The notes under the pieces: model-generated | Database searches by the model: none | Told to the model about the DNA's origin: nothing | Seen by the model: only the letters and a program-made list of their open reading frames with translations | Part shown: piece by piece, positions 6,420 through 15,007 of the stretch | How the letters are laid out: each line of letters opens with the position of its first letter | Position numbering within the stretch: position 1 is the first letter of the stretch | Position numbers and translations under genes: made by a program | Assembly: GCA_025451425.1 (NCBI GenBank) | Contig: JANWKK010000202.1 | Coordinates: 1 to 15,829 of the forward strand | From: Gemmatimonadaceae bacterium | GTDB taxonomy: Bacteria > Gemmatimonadota > Gemmatimonadetes > Gemmatimonadales > Gemmatimonadaceae | DNA: 15,829 nucleotides | Direction: 5' to 3'

Positions 6420-9400
6420 ATGGGACGCCGGATATTCTTTGCCGTTCTCCTGCTCTTCGCTACGGCCTTGACGGCCGCGGCCCAGGCGGTCGGCACCGTC
6501 GCGGGCCGAGTGAGCTCCGTAGACGGACGGCCACTCGCTGGAATTCAGATCTCCATCAGCGCGCTCGCACGCGGCGCGACGACGGACACCGCGGGCCGGT
6601 TCACGATTGCCAATGTGCCCACCGGCACGCACACGCTTCAGGCGCGAAGCCTCGGGTATGGCCTCGCGACGACGAGCGTAACCGTCGTCGCAGGCGAAAC
6701 AGCCACCGCAACTCTGACGCTCAGTCCAACGCAGCTCAGTCCTGTGGTCGTCGTTGGGTACGGTGAACAGGAACGGCGCACGGTGACCGGCGCCGTCGCT
6801 ACCGTGACCGCGGAGAAGCTGCAAGACATTCCGACGGCCGATCCGATGAAGGCGCTGCAAGGTCGCGTGGCCGGCGTCGAGATTGTGGCGTCGAGCAATG
6901 AGCCCGGCGCAGCGATGAACGTGCGCATTCGCGGCGTCCGCTCACTCACCGCGTCGAACGAGCCGCTGTACGTCGTCGACGGCGTCCCGTTAGGCGGTGG
7001 TATCCAGGATTTCAATCCATCGACGATCGAATCGATCGAGGTGCTGAAGGACGCGGCGGCGACGGCGATCTACGGGAGCCGCGGCGCGAACGGCGTCATT
7101 CTCGTCACGACGAAGAAGGGCGTCAACGACGGGCGGCTGCGTTCGACGTACAGCGTCGACGCCTACTACGGCGCGCAAGATCCGCTGCGGCTGATCCCAA
7201 TGATGAACCTGCAACAGTACGTCCAATACATGCGCGATGCCGCGGCGGCGAATGGACAAGACACGAGCCTCGCGAAGCTCTTTACCGCCAAGCAGCTCAC
7301 CGCGATCAACGGCAATATCTCGACGGATTGGCAGCGTGCGGTACTGCGAAGCGGTGCACAGCGAAGTGTGCAGGCGGGCGTCAACGGCTTGAGCGGTGAC
7401 ACCCGTTTTTCCGTGAACGGGAATTACTTCGACCAGGTCGGCGTGATCCCGGGGCAGGGCTACAATCGCGGTTCCGCCTTCGCCTCGATTGATCACTCGG
7501 GCAATCGGCTGCGACTTGGCCTCACGAGCAACCTGTCCCGTATTCTCACGGACCAGGGCGAAGGCGGCGCGGCGTATGGCTACGCGCTCGCAATGACGCC
7601 GCTCGGCCGGGCGACCAATTTCACGAATCCCGATTCGGCCGGCTTGCTCGACCCGCGTCCTGATGATGATCCGCTCAACATCAATCCGGTGCTCGAGGCC
7701 CAGTCGGTGGTGCGGCAACAGCTCGTGAATCGCGTCTTCGGTGCCGCGTACGCCGAGTACGAGATCACCGATGGCCTCAGCTACCGAATGAACTTCGGTC
7801 CCGACTACACGGCGCTCAATGACGGCTGTTACAACGGACCGTGGACGCATGGCACCTGCGCGAACCTCGGCGCCAACAGCAGCAACCAGGGACAGCCGCC
7901 GCAAGCGGGCGAGTTCGATCAGGCTGACTTCACTTATACCCTCGACAACATCCTCCACTTCAACCGGCAGTATGGCGGCGTGCACCGGTTCGACATCACC
8001 GGTTTGTACAGCATCCAGCACGACAAGTTCACGAAAGACTCGCTCTACGCCACGAACCTGCCGTACCCCACACAGCTGTGGTACGACCTTGGTTCTGGCA
8101 CCGCGGGCAATGAGAGAAGTCTCATCTCGGAGTGGGCGTTGCAGTCGTATATGGGGCGTCTGAACTACACCTTCCTCGATCGGTACACGTTATCGGTCAC
8201 CGAGCGCGCCGACGGTTCGAGCCGTCTCGCTCCAGGACACAAGTGGGCGTACTTCCCGTCGGTCGGTCTGGCGTGGCAGGCAGGCGACGAGTCATTCATG
8301 CGCCACCTACCGTGGATGAGCGCACTCAAAGTTCGCGGAAGCGTCGGCAACACCGGCAATACCGCGATCAGTCCATATTCGACCGAAGGAACGCTGAGCG
8401 CGCGCCTCTACACCTTCGGAACGACGCGGGTGCGCGGCTACATGCCAGGCTCGATCCCGAATCCCGACCTCGGTTGGGAAAAGACCACCCAGGCCGATCT
8501 CGGCATCGAGTACGGTTTCTTTGATAATCGTGTAACCGGGAGCATCGACGCGTACCGGATGGACACGCACGATCTGCTCCTCACTCGTCTGCTGCCGGCA
8601 ACGTCCGGGTACACGTCGACGCTTCAGAACATCGGCTCGACGCGCAACAAGGGGCTCGAGCTCGGGTTGTCGACGACGAATCTGCAGAACTGGCGCGGCG
8701 TGTCGTGGACGATGGACGTCAACTGGGCCACGAACAAGAATGAGATCACGGCGCTGGCGAGTGGCGCGACGTCGGATGTCGGCAATGTCTGGTTCGTGGG
8801 CCACCCGATCAGCCTGTGCCCTCCCACTCCGGGAGTGTGCATCGACCCGAACCGGGCAGTCTTCTACGACTGGAAGTACATCGGCGTGTGGCAGTACGCC
8901 GACACCGTGCTGATGAAGAAGTTCAATGCGAACGGTAGCACGTTCAAAGTTGGTGATCCGCGGGTCGCCGATATCAACGGTGATGGCAAGATCGACGCGA
9001 ACGATCGCACCTTCATCGGCGACTCGTATCCTGGCTGGACGGCGAGCTGGTCGAACCGCTTCACGTGGCACGGGTTCGATCTGTCAGGTTTAGCAACCTG
9101 GAAATGGAACTACCTGTTCCGCGACGGCACGCCGCGTAGCTACTTCGGCCGCTTCAACAACGTCGCTGACCTGGATTACTGGACGCCGACGAATCCAACC
9201 AACAAGAACCCAGCGCCGACAACGGGCGGCGTCGATCGCCTCTACGCGTCGACTCGCCTCTACGTCGACGGCTCGCACTGGCGGATTCGGAACATCACGG
9301 CTGGGTACACGGTCAGTCAGCGCCTCGCGAACCGCGTCGGGCTGCAAAGCTTCCGCATCTACGCCACGGCGCAGGATCCGTACATCCACTCGGATTACAT

Positions 9401-9476
9401 CGGGATCGACCCGGAAGTCGGCGGGGCGGTACCCACACTGCGCACGCTGCTCCTCGGTACCAACGTCGTGTTCTGA
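6420..9476 (+). CDS. susC: SusC/RagA-type TonB-dependent outer-membrane receptor
   Basis: A 1018-residue outer-membrane transporter that moves oligosaccharides into the periplasm using TonB energy, with SusD as its lid. Order of parts: signal peptide 1-23 (cleavage after AQA), carboxypeptidase-D-regulatory-like beta domain about 24-108, a TonB-box-like VVVVGYGEQ near 109-117, plug domain about 122-234 with the SusC hallmarks LYVVDGVP and IYGSRGANGVILVTTKKG, then a long beta barrel ending in GTNVVF with the usual terminal phenylalanine. A calcium-loop-like motif, Asp851-Asn853-Asp855-Asp859-Asp862 (DINGDGKID), is common in this family. Four cysteines occur as close pairs (470/480 and 800/807). 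It is the first gene of its operon, behind a good promoter and ribosome binding site. Xylo-oligosaccharides are the inferred cargo because a GH10 xylanase and a GH3 enzyme follow. Confidence 0.95.
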   Translation: MGRRIFFAVLLLFATALTAAAQAVGTVAGRVSSVDGRPLAGIQISISALARGATTDTAGRFTIANVPTGTHTLQARSLGYGLATTSVTVVAGETATATLTLSPTQLSPVVVVGYGEQERRTVTGAVATVTAEKLQDIPTADPMKALQGRVAGVEIVASSNEPGAAMNVRIRGVRSLTASNEPLYVVDGVPLGGGIQDFNPSTIESIEVLKDAAATAIYGSRGANGVILVTTKKGVNDGRLRSTYSVDAYYGAQDPLRLIPMMNLQQYVQYMRDAAAANGQDTSLAKLFTAKQLTAINGNISTDWQRAVLRSGAQRSVQAGVNGLSGDTRFSVNGNYFDQVGVIPGQGYNRGSAFASIDHSGNRLRLGLTSNLSRILTDQGEGGAAYGYALAMTPLGRATNFTNPDSAGLLDPRPDDDPLNINPVLEAQSVVRQQLVNRVFGAAYAEYEITDGLSYRMNFGPDYTALNDGCYNGPWTHGTCANLGANSSNQGQPPQAGEFDQADFTYTLDNILHFNRQYGGVHRFDITGLYSIQHDKFTKDSLYATNLPYPTQLWYDLGSGTAGNERSLISEWALQSYMGRLNYTFLDRYTLSVTERADGSSRLAPGHKWAYFPSVGLAWQAGDESFMRHLPWMSALKVRGSVGNTGNTAISPYSTEGTLSARLYTFGTTRVRGYMPGSIPNPDLGWEKTTQADLGIEYGFFDNRVTGSIDAYRMDTHDLLLTRLLPATSGYTSTLQNIGSTRNKGLELGLSTTNLQNWRGVSWTMDVNWATNKNEITALASGATSDVGNVWFVGHPISLCPPTPGVCIDPNRAVFYDWKYIGVWQYADTVLMKKFNANGSTFKVGDPRVADINGDGKIDANDRTFIGDSYPGWTASWSNRFTWHGFDLSGLATWKWNYLFRDGTPRSYFGRFNNVADLDYWTPTNPTNKNPAPTTGGVDRLYASTRLYVDGSHWRIRNITAGYTVSQRLANRVGLQSFRIYATAQDPYIHSDYIGIDPEVGGAVPTLRTLLLGTNVVF

Positions 9477-9507
9477 TCTGCCATTCACTGAGCCAAGAGA
9501 CTGACAC

Positions 9508-11337
9508 ATGAAGCACATTCTGCTTTCCACTGTGACGTTGGGGCTCGTGGCCGCGGCAGTCGGCTGCACTAACCTCGACGAAAAACTGATCACCGGCGTG
9601 AGCAGTCAGTATTACTCGACGCCCGACGGACTCAACTCCGCGATCGTTGCGGCCTACGCACAGCTTCGCGGCTACTACGGACGCGAACAGCTGCTCTCGC
9701 TTCAGCAAGTTGGAACGGACACGTGGATGGCCGCCGACCAGTCCGGATCGAACAACAAAGACTTCGACTCGTATGGCGGCGGATTGAACTCCACGGTCGC
9801 GCCGCTCGCCAATACGTGGAACCCGGCCTACCAGGCGATCAACACCCTCAACGCGGCGCTCGATCGTGGACCCTCCGCGACGGGCATTCCGCCGACGGTC
9901 AAGAACAGCTTGTTAGGCGAGGCCCACTTTCTCCGCGCGCTCAACTACTTCACCCTCGTGCGCCAATTCGGCGACGTGACGCTCAACGAGCACGAGAATA
10001 AGGGCGTCGTCGCAAACGCGGTGCGCGACTCGGCGGCGAAGATCTATCGGCTGATCATTGCCGATCTCGATACGGCGTCAACGTTGCTGCCGGTAACGCA
10101 GTCCGACTACGGTCGCGCAACGCGTGGCGCGGCGCTCGCGCTACGGTCGCAGGTATATCTCACGCGCGCCTACCGTGCCGATTCGCCTAGCGGGCAGGCG
10201 GACTTCCAGGCGGCCCTCACCGACGCGAAGGCCGTGATCAGCTCCGGCACCTATTCGCTCGAACCCGTCTTCGCCGACCTTTTTTGCGTGCAGCGCGCGG
10301 CGGATCCCGGACGCACCGGCTTCTGCGAGAACACGGGATATCTGCAGAACCACAAGGAATTCATCTTCACGGTGCAGTTCTCTTACGATCTCACTCAATA
10401 CGACGCGGACAACGAATACAACTACCTTCACCTCGTCTTCCTCGGGCAGTACGACAATAACGGCATCTGGGTCGGCACGCCGCGCGACCTGAATAACGGT
10501 CGTCCCTTCCGGCGCCTCATGCCGACGCCATACGAGCTCTCGATCTGGAACAAGTGGATCGGCACGCCTGGCGCGAGCGACATTCTCGACACACGGTTCG
10601 ACGGCACGTTCCAGACGACGTGGGTCGCGACCGTGAGCGGCGTGCACAATGCGACGACGAATTGCCCGGCATGCACGAGCGGCGCGAACGAGAATGCCGG
10701 CGATACGGCTGCTGTGTACTACCCGTACGGTGTGCCGACGGCGGTACGCCAGACGAAGGCATTTCAGATCCTCACGCCGTGTCCGACGCAGCAGATCGAC
10801 AATCCCGCGGCTGATTTCACCGTCGCTGGCTACTGCGGCGACCGCAACAACGCCAACGACGGCTACTTCAACTGGCAGCGCTATCCGTCGCTCAAGAAGT
10901 TCCAGGACAACCTGCGCGCAAACCTCACGGCGCAGCAGGGTGGCAAGGTGCAGGTCGTCATCCGTCTCGCCGAGATGTATCTCGTCGCCGCCGAGGCGGA
11001 CGTCGCGTTAGGCAACCAGGCGGAGGCGGCGCAGATGATCACCGTGCTCCATCGCCGCGCGGCGAGTCCGGCGCACAAGGCGGATTACGATGTCACGCCG
11101 GCACAGATGACGCTCGATTACGTGATGGAGGAGCGTGAGCGCGAGCTCGCCGGCGAGTTCACGCGCTGGTACGACATCACCCGTCCGGGACTCAGCTACT
11201 TCCTGGGGCGAGTGCGGGCGTACAATCCGCACGGGGCATCGACCGTCGCCGACAAGCATCTCCTGCGGCCGATTCCACAATCGCAGATCGACGGCGTGAT
11301 CGTGGGACCGAAGTATCCGCAGAATCCAGGGTACTGA
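9508..11337 (+). CDS. susD: SusD/RagB-type outer-membrane glycan-binding lipoprotein
   Basis: A 609-residue lipoprotein, partner of the SusC receptor encoded 31 bp upstream. The lipoprotein signal is MKHILLSTVTLGLVAAAVGC with the acylated cysteine at residue 20. SusD features are the helical (TPR-like) segments around LLGEAHFLRALNYFTLVRQFGDV, RGAALALRSQVYLTRAY and IRLAEMYLVAAEADVALGN, the motif EERERELAGEFTRWYD, and the characteristic C-terminus LLRPIPQSQID with YPQNPGY. It binds glycan at the cell surface and closes the SusC pore. Six further cysteines (260, 273, 386, 389, 425, 443) lie in the inserted ligand-facing region and could form three disulfides, which is an inference. The ribosome binding site is weak (AAGAGA), consistent with coupling to SusC. 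Confidence 0.94.
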   Translation: MKHILLSTVTLGLVAAAVGCTNLDEKLITGVSSQYYSTPDGLNSAIVAAYAQLRGYYGREQLLSLQQVGTDTWMAADQSGSNNKDFDSYGGGLNSTVAPLANTWNPAYQAINTLNAALDRGPSATGIPPTVKNSLLGEAHFLRALNYFTLVRQFGDVTLNEHENKGVVANAVRDSAAKIYRLIIADLDTASTLLPVTQSDYGRATRGAALALRSQVYLTRAYRADSPSGQADFQAALTDAKAVISSGTYSLEPVFADLFCVQRAADPGRTGFCENTGYLQNHKEFIFTVQFSYDLTQYDADNEYNYLHLVFLGQYDNNGIWVGTPRDLNNGRPFRRLMPTPYELSIWNKWIGTPGASDILDTRFDGTFQTTWVATVSGVHNATTNCPACTSGANENAGDTAAVYYPYGVPTAVRQTKAFQILTPCPTQQIDNPAADFTVAGYCGDRNNANDGYFNWQRYPSLKKFQDNLRANLTAQQGGKVQVVIRLAEMYLVAAEADVALGNQAEAAQMITVLHRRAASPAHKADYDVTPAQMTLDYVMEERERELAGEFTRWYDITRPGLSYFLGRVRAYNPHGASTVADKHLLRPIPQSQIDGVIVGPKYPQNPGY

Positions 11338-11369
11338 AGCGGAATAGGCGAGCGCCTGGCGGCGGAATT

Positions 11370-12530
11370 ATGAAGTTCTCATCGACGTGCGCGGCGGTGA
11401 TCGCCGTTCTGGCGGTCGCCGCCGGCTGCGCGCGCACGCCGAGCGGCAATGCGCCAGCGCGAATGACGCTCAAGGAGGCGTTTTCGACGTCGTTCCTCGT
11501 TGGTGCCGCGATCAACGGTCGTCAAATCGACGGCACGGAGACGATCGGCGACCCGATCATCGCGCGACAATTCAACACTATCTCGCCCGAGAATGCCTTG
11601 AAGTGGGCGCTCGTCGAGCCGCAGCCCGGCCAGTTCAACTTCGACGCCGCTGATCGGTACGTCGCACTCGGCGAACGGCTTGGATATGCCGTCATCGGTC
11701 ATACCCTCGTGTGGCACAATCAGACGCCCTCTTGGGTGTTCCAGGATGCCGCGGGTGGCAGAGCGTCGCGCGACATTCTCATCGCACGCATGCGATCACA
11801 CATCTTCAGCGTTGTTGGCCGCTACAAGGGCAGGATTCGCGGCTGGGATGTGGTGAATGAAGCGGTGAGTGAAGACGGTTCGTTGCGTCCGTCCCCATGG
11901 CTCCAGATCATCGGTCCAGAGTACATTGCCATGGCGTTTCGCTTCACGCACGAGGCGGATCCATCCGCGGAGCTGCACTACAACGACTTCGGCGTCGAGG
12001 GATCGGCCAAGCGGGCTGGCATCGTGCGCCTGGTTGCCTCGCTCCGCGCGGAAGGTGTTCCGATTACCGCGATCGGAATGCAGGAGCATCAGAAGCTCGA
12101 TTGGCCAACCGCCGGCGCGATCGATTCGGCAATCGTCGATCTTGCGGGCACGGGCGTGAAGTTGATGGTCACGGAGCTCGACGTCGACGTACTGCCGAGC
12201 AATCGTGGGCAGCGCACGGAAGCGATCGAAGAGCAGTTGATGCGCTCGGGCGCGCCCGATCCGTATCGTGCTGGGCTTCCGGATTCGGTGCAGCAAGCAT
12301 TGGCGCGGCGTTATGGGGAGATCGTGCGTGTGTACTTGGCGCATCGCGACGTGATCACACGACTGACATTCTGGGGCGTCGACGATGGTGACTCGTGGTT
12401 GAACAACTTTCCGGTGCGGGGGCGCGTGAACTATCCGTTGCTATTCGACCGGCGCGGCATGCCGAAGGCCGCGCTTGATACCGTAATCGCGGCAGCGATG
12501 GCGACTCGAGGCATGCATGCGGCGCGTTAG
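11370..12530 (+). CDS. Endo-1,4-beta-xylanase, glycoside hydrolase family 10, predicted lipoprotein
   Basis: A 386-residue single-domain GH10 enzyme that cuts the internal beta-1,4 bonds of xylan. A lipoprotein signal ends in AVAAGC with cysteine 20, so it is probably anchored in the outer membrane beside SusC/SusD. GH10 landmarks are SPENALKW (72-79), GHTLVWHNQTPSW (110-122), WDVVNE with acid/base Glu164, MQEH (237-240, Q-x-H motif), VTELDVDV with nucleophile Glu269, and the late FWGVDDGDSW. Both catalytic glutamates are present, so it should be active. No carbohydrate-binding module is attached. It starts 32 bp after the SusD stop with a modest GGCGGA ribosome binding site, and its last 14 bp overlap the GH3 start. 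Its presence is the main reason to call this a xylan locus. Confidence 0.95.
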   Translation: MKFSSTCAAVIAVLAVAAGCARTPSGNAPARMTLKEAFSTSFLVGAAINGRQIDGTETIGDPIIARQFNTISPENALKWALVEPQPGQFNFDAADRYVALGERLGYAVIGHTLVWHNQTPSWVFQDAAGGRASRDILIARMRSHIFSVVGRYKGRIRGWDVVNEAVSEDGSLRPSPWLQIIGPEYIAMAFRFTHEADPSAELHYNDFGVEGSAKRAGIVRLVASLRAEGVPITAIGMQEHQKLDWPTAGAIDSAIVDLAGTGVKLMVTELDVDVLPSNRGQRTEAIEEQLMRSGAPDPYRAGLPDSVQQALARRYGEIVRVYLAHRDVITRLTFWGVDDGDSWLNNFPVRGRVNYPLLFDRRGMPKAALDTVIAAAMATRGMHAAR

Positions 12531-15003
12531 TGCAGAGCGTAGAGGGCTGAGGGCTGAGCGTGATGTGCGGAGCCTGGCTGAACGCTATGCGCTCTACCCT
12601 CTGCTCACCGCGCTCTGCACGCTGCTGCTTGCTATGCCCGCAAGTGCGCAGCAGGCGTCGTATCGCGATGCAAGGCTGCCGATCGAGCGTCGCGTGAACG
12701 ATCTGCTGTCGCGCATGACGCTCGAAGAGAAAGTTGCCCAGATGCTCTGTCTCTGGGATCAGAAAAAGCTCATCACGGACGCGAGCGGACACTTCACGCC
12801 AGCGACCGCGCCAAGGTGGTTCCGCGTCGGGATCGGCCGTATCGAGCGGCCGCAGGACGGACACGATGCGCGCGGCGAGGCGGAGTTCGTCAACGCGATT
12901 CAGCATTGGGTGCGTGACAGCACGCGGTTGGGAATTCCAGTTCTGTTCAACGAAGAGGCATTGCACGGTCTCGAGGCGGCCGGCGCGACGAGCTTTCCGC
13001 AGGCGATCGCGCTCGCGAGCTCGTGGAACACGGATCTCGTGCAACGCGTCTTCACCGCCGCTGCAGCCGAGGCGCGCGCGCGTGGCGTGGGTCAGGTGCT
13101 CGCACCAGTCATCGACGTTGCTCGCGAGCCGCGGTGGGGTCGCTTCGAGGAGACATATGGAGAGGATCCTTTCCTCGTTGCGCGCATGGGCGTGGCCGCC
13201 ATTCGTGGCTTCCAAGGCACGGATTCCGTGATCGGTCCGCAGCACGTTTTCGCGACGCTGAAGCACATGACCGGCCATAGCCAACCCGAGTCGGGCACCA
13301 ATATCGGGCCGGCGTCGATCGGTGAGCGTACACTGCGCGATGTCTTTCTCTATCCCTTCGAGGTCGCGATAAAAGAGGCAGGCGCGCGAAGCGTAATGCC
13401 TTCGTACAACGAAGTTGACGGCATTCCGTCGCACGCCAATCGGTGGATGCTGCACGATGTGCTTCGAGGCGAATGGGGATTCGACGGCACCATTGTCTCG
13501 GACTGGTTCGCGATCGAACAATTGGTCGACCGACATCACGTCGCGGCGGACCAGGCAGCGGCCGCGCGCCTCGCGCTCGACGCCGGCGTCGACATCGATC
13601 TGCCCGATCCCGCTGCGTACACGACACTCGTCGATCAGGTTCAGCATAAGCAAGTTCCAATCGAAGCCATCGACGCGGCGGTGCGACGCCTGCTGCGCGC
13701 CAAGTTCCAGCTCGGTCTGTTCGACAATCCCTTCGCCGACGTTGCGGCGGCCGAACGCATCTCGGGTGCCGAGAGTACGCGGCCGCTCGCCCTCGAAGCG
13801 GCGCGCCAGGCGATCATCCTGCTCAAAAACGACAACAATCTCCTCCCACTGCGCGCTGGTGCGTACTCGCACGTCGCGGTGATCGGTCCCCACGCCGGTG
13901 AGGTGCTGCTCGGCGGTTACGCTGGCGTGCCGCTTTACCTCGTGAGCATTCTCGACGGCATCAAGACGAAGCTCGGCAACAGCGCGGCCGTCGAATACGC
14001 CGAAGGCGTGCGCATCACCGAAGATTCCGTGTTCACGAAGGAGCCGCAGCCGCATATTGGCGGTGCCCGCTCGAAGTTTCGAAATGGAGCCGACCGTGTA
14101 GTTGTGCCGGATTCAGCGTCGAATGCGCGCCGGATCGCGGACGCTGTTGCGCTTGCACGGCGGAGCGATCTAGTGATTCTCGTCCTCGGCGACAACGAGC
14201 AGACAGCGCGCGAAGCGTACGCCGACGATCATCTGGGCGATCGTGCATCGCTCGGGCTTCCGGGCGAGCAGGAGGCGCTGGCGCTGCAGATCGCGGCCAC
14301 GGGAAAGCCCGTTGTGCTAATGCTCATCAACGGGCGCCCGCAATCGATTCCGAACCTGGTGCCGAAAATTCCTGCGATTCTCGAGGGCTGGTATCTCGGG
14401 CAGGAGACCGGCACCGCCGTTGCCGACGTGCTCTTCGGCGACGTGAATCCCGGTGGCAAGCTGCCGGTCACTGTCGCGCGTGACGTCGGTCAACTTCCGG
14501 TGTTTTACAATTACAAGCCGACCGCACGCCGGGGATTCGTCCTCGACTCGATTGCGCCACTATTTCCGTTCGGTTTCGGCCTGTCGTACACGACGTTCGC
14601 GTACTCGAATCTCCGCCTAACGGCGAACCGCATGCTGCCGACGGGCGCCACCTCGGTCACGATCGACGTTCGCAACACCGGTGCGCGAACGGGCGACGAA
14701 GTCGTGGAGATGTACATTCGCGATGTGGTCAGCGCGGCAACGCGCCCCGTAAAGGAGCTCCGCGGGTTCCAGCGCGTGACCCTCGCGCCCGGCGAGACTC
14801 GAACCGTTGCGTTCGACGTGCGCGGTGATCTGCTCGCGTATCACGGTCCCGACATGAAGCGCCTCGTCGAGCCAGGAGAATTTCAGATCATGGTCGGCGG
14901 CAGCTCGGTCGACCTGAAATCGATTGCCTTGACCGTTGATCCGGCGACAGTCGGGCCGTCGACGAAGTCGCACGATCAGGGTTCCCGAACTATTCCGAGG
15001 TAA
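12517..15003 (+). CDS. Glycoside hydrolase family 3 enzyme, probable beta-xylosidase (or beta-glucosidase), secreted
   Basis: An 828-residue exo-glycosidase that should release terminal sugars from xylo-oligosaccharides in the periplasm. Order: signal peptide with cleavage near Ala44-Gln45 (LTALCTLLLAMPASA), GH3 barrel about 50-395 with KHMTGHSQPESGTN from Lys249 and nucleophile Asp329 in TIVSDW, C-terminal GH3 domain about 429-690 (IILLKNDNNLLPL, LNPGGKLPVTVA-like, FPFGFGLSYTTF), and a fibronectin-III-like domain about 710-770. All expected domains are intact. The GHxQPESGTN motif is seen in many GH3 xylosidase/glucosidase sequences, so exact specificity is open; xylosidase is favoured by the GH10 neighbour. 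The ATG at 12517 gives an unusually long, arginine-rich leader, and a GTG at 12565 (codon 17) is an alternative giving a normal signal peptide. The leader is encoded by an inverted repeat. Confidence 0.92.
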   Translation: MRRVSAERRGLRAERDVRSLAERYALYPLLTALCTLLLAMPASAQQASYRDARLPIERRVNDLLSRMTLEEKVAQMLCLWDQKKLITDASGHFTPATAPRWFRVGIGRIERPQDGHDARGEAEFVNAIQHWVRDSTRLGIPVLFNEEALHGLEAAGATSFPQAIALASSWNTDLVQRVFTAAAAEARARGVGQVLAPVIDVAREPRWGRFEETYGEDPFLVARMGVAAIRGFQGTDSVIGPQHVFATLKHMTGHSQPESGTNIGPASIGERTLRDVFLYPFEVAIKEAGARSVMPSYNEVDGIPSHANRWMLHDVLRGEWGFDGTIVSDWFAIEQLVDRHHVAADQAAAARLALDAGVDIDLPDPAAYTTLVDQVQHKQVPIEAIDAAVRRLLRAKFQLGLFDNPFADVAAAERISGAESTRPLALEAARQAIILLKNDNNLLPLRAGAYSHVAVIGPHAGEVLLGGYAGVPLYLVSILDGIKTKLGNSAAVEYAEGVRITEDSVFTKEPQPHIGGARSKFRNGADRVVVPDSASNARRIADAVALARRSDLVILVLGDNEQTAREAYADDHLGDRASLGLPGEQEALALQIAATGKPVVLMLINGRPQSIPNLVPKIPAILEGWYLGQETGTAVADVLFGDVNPGGKLPVTVARDVGQLPVFYNYKPTARRGFVLDSIAPLFPFGFGLSYTTFAYSNLRLTANRMLPTGATSVTIDVRNTGARTGDEVVEMYIRDVVSAATRPVKELRGFQRVTLAPGETRTVAFDVRGDLLAYHGPDMKRLVEPGEFQIMVGGSSVDLKSIALTVDPATVGPSTKSHDQGSRTIPR
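12530..12620. repeat. Imperfect inverted repeat, 31-nt arms, at the xylanase/GH3 junction
   Basis: The arms are 12530-12560 and 12590-12620 around a 29-nt loop. The outer 10 bp are perfect (GTGCAGAGCG against CGCTCTGCAC), then 6 nt do not pair, then 12 of 15 positions pair. The sequence is purine-rich in the left arm (AGAGGGCTGAGGGCTGAG) and pyrimidine-rich in the right (CTCTACCCTCTGCTC). It lies immediately after the xylanase stop and within the GH3 open frame, encoding most of its signal peptide. It resembles an intergenic repetitive element, but only one copy is in the window. Confidence 0.6.
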
Positions 15004-15007
15004 CGTG

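Noticed and set aside
6990..8021. A 343-codon minus-strand open frame inside the SusC gene
   Set aside because: It is complementary to conserved SusC plug and barrel sequence, has no ribosome binding site or domain that I recognise, and mirrors the codon bias of the sense gene.
12355..14055. A 566-codon minus-strand open frame opposite the xylanase end and GH3 gene
   Set aside because: It is antisense to a clear GH3 gene with intact motifs; its product is rich in Arg, has no recognisable domain, and such long shadow frames are expected in GC-rich sequence.
14936..15007. Upstream in-frame start for the GntR regulator
   Set aside because: It lies within the GH3 3' coding region and would add an Arg-rich tail not typical of the family, whereas the ATG at 15008 has a well-spaced GAGG.
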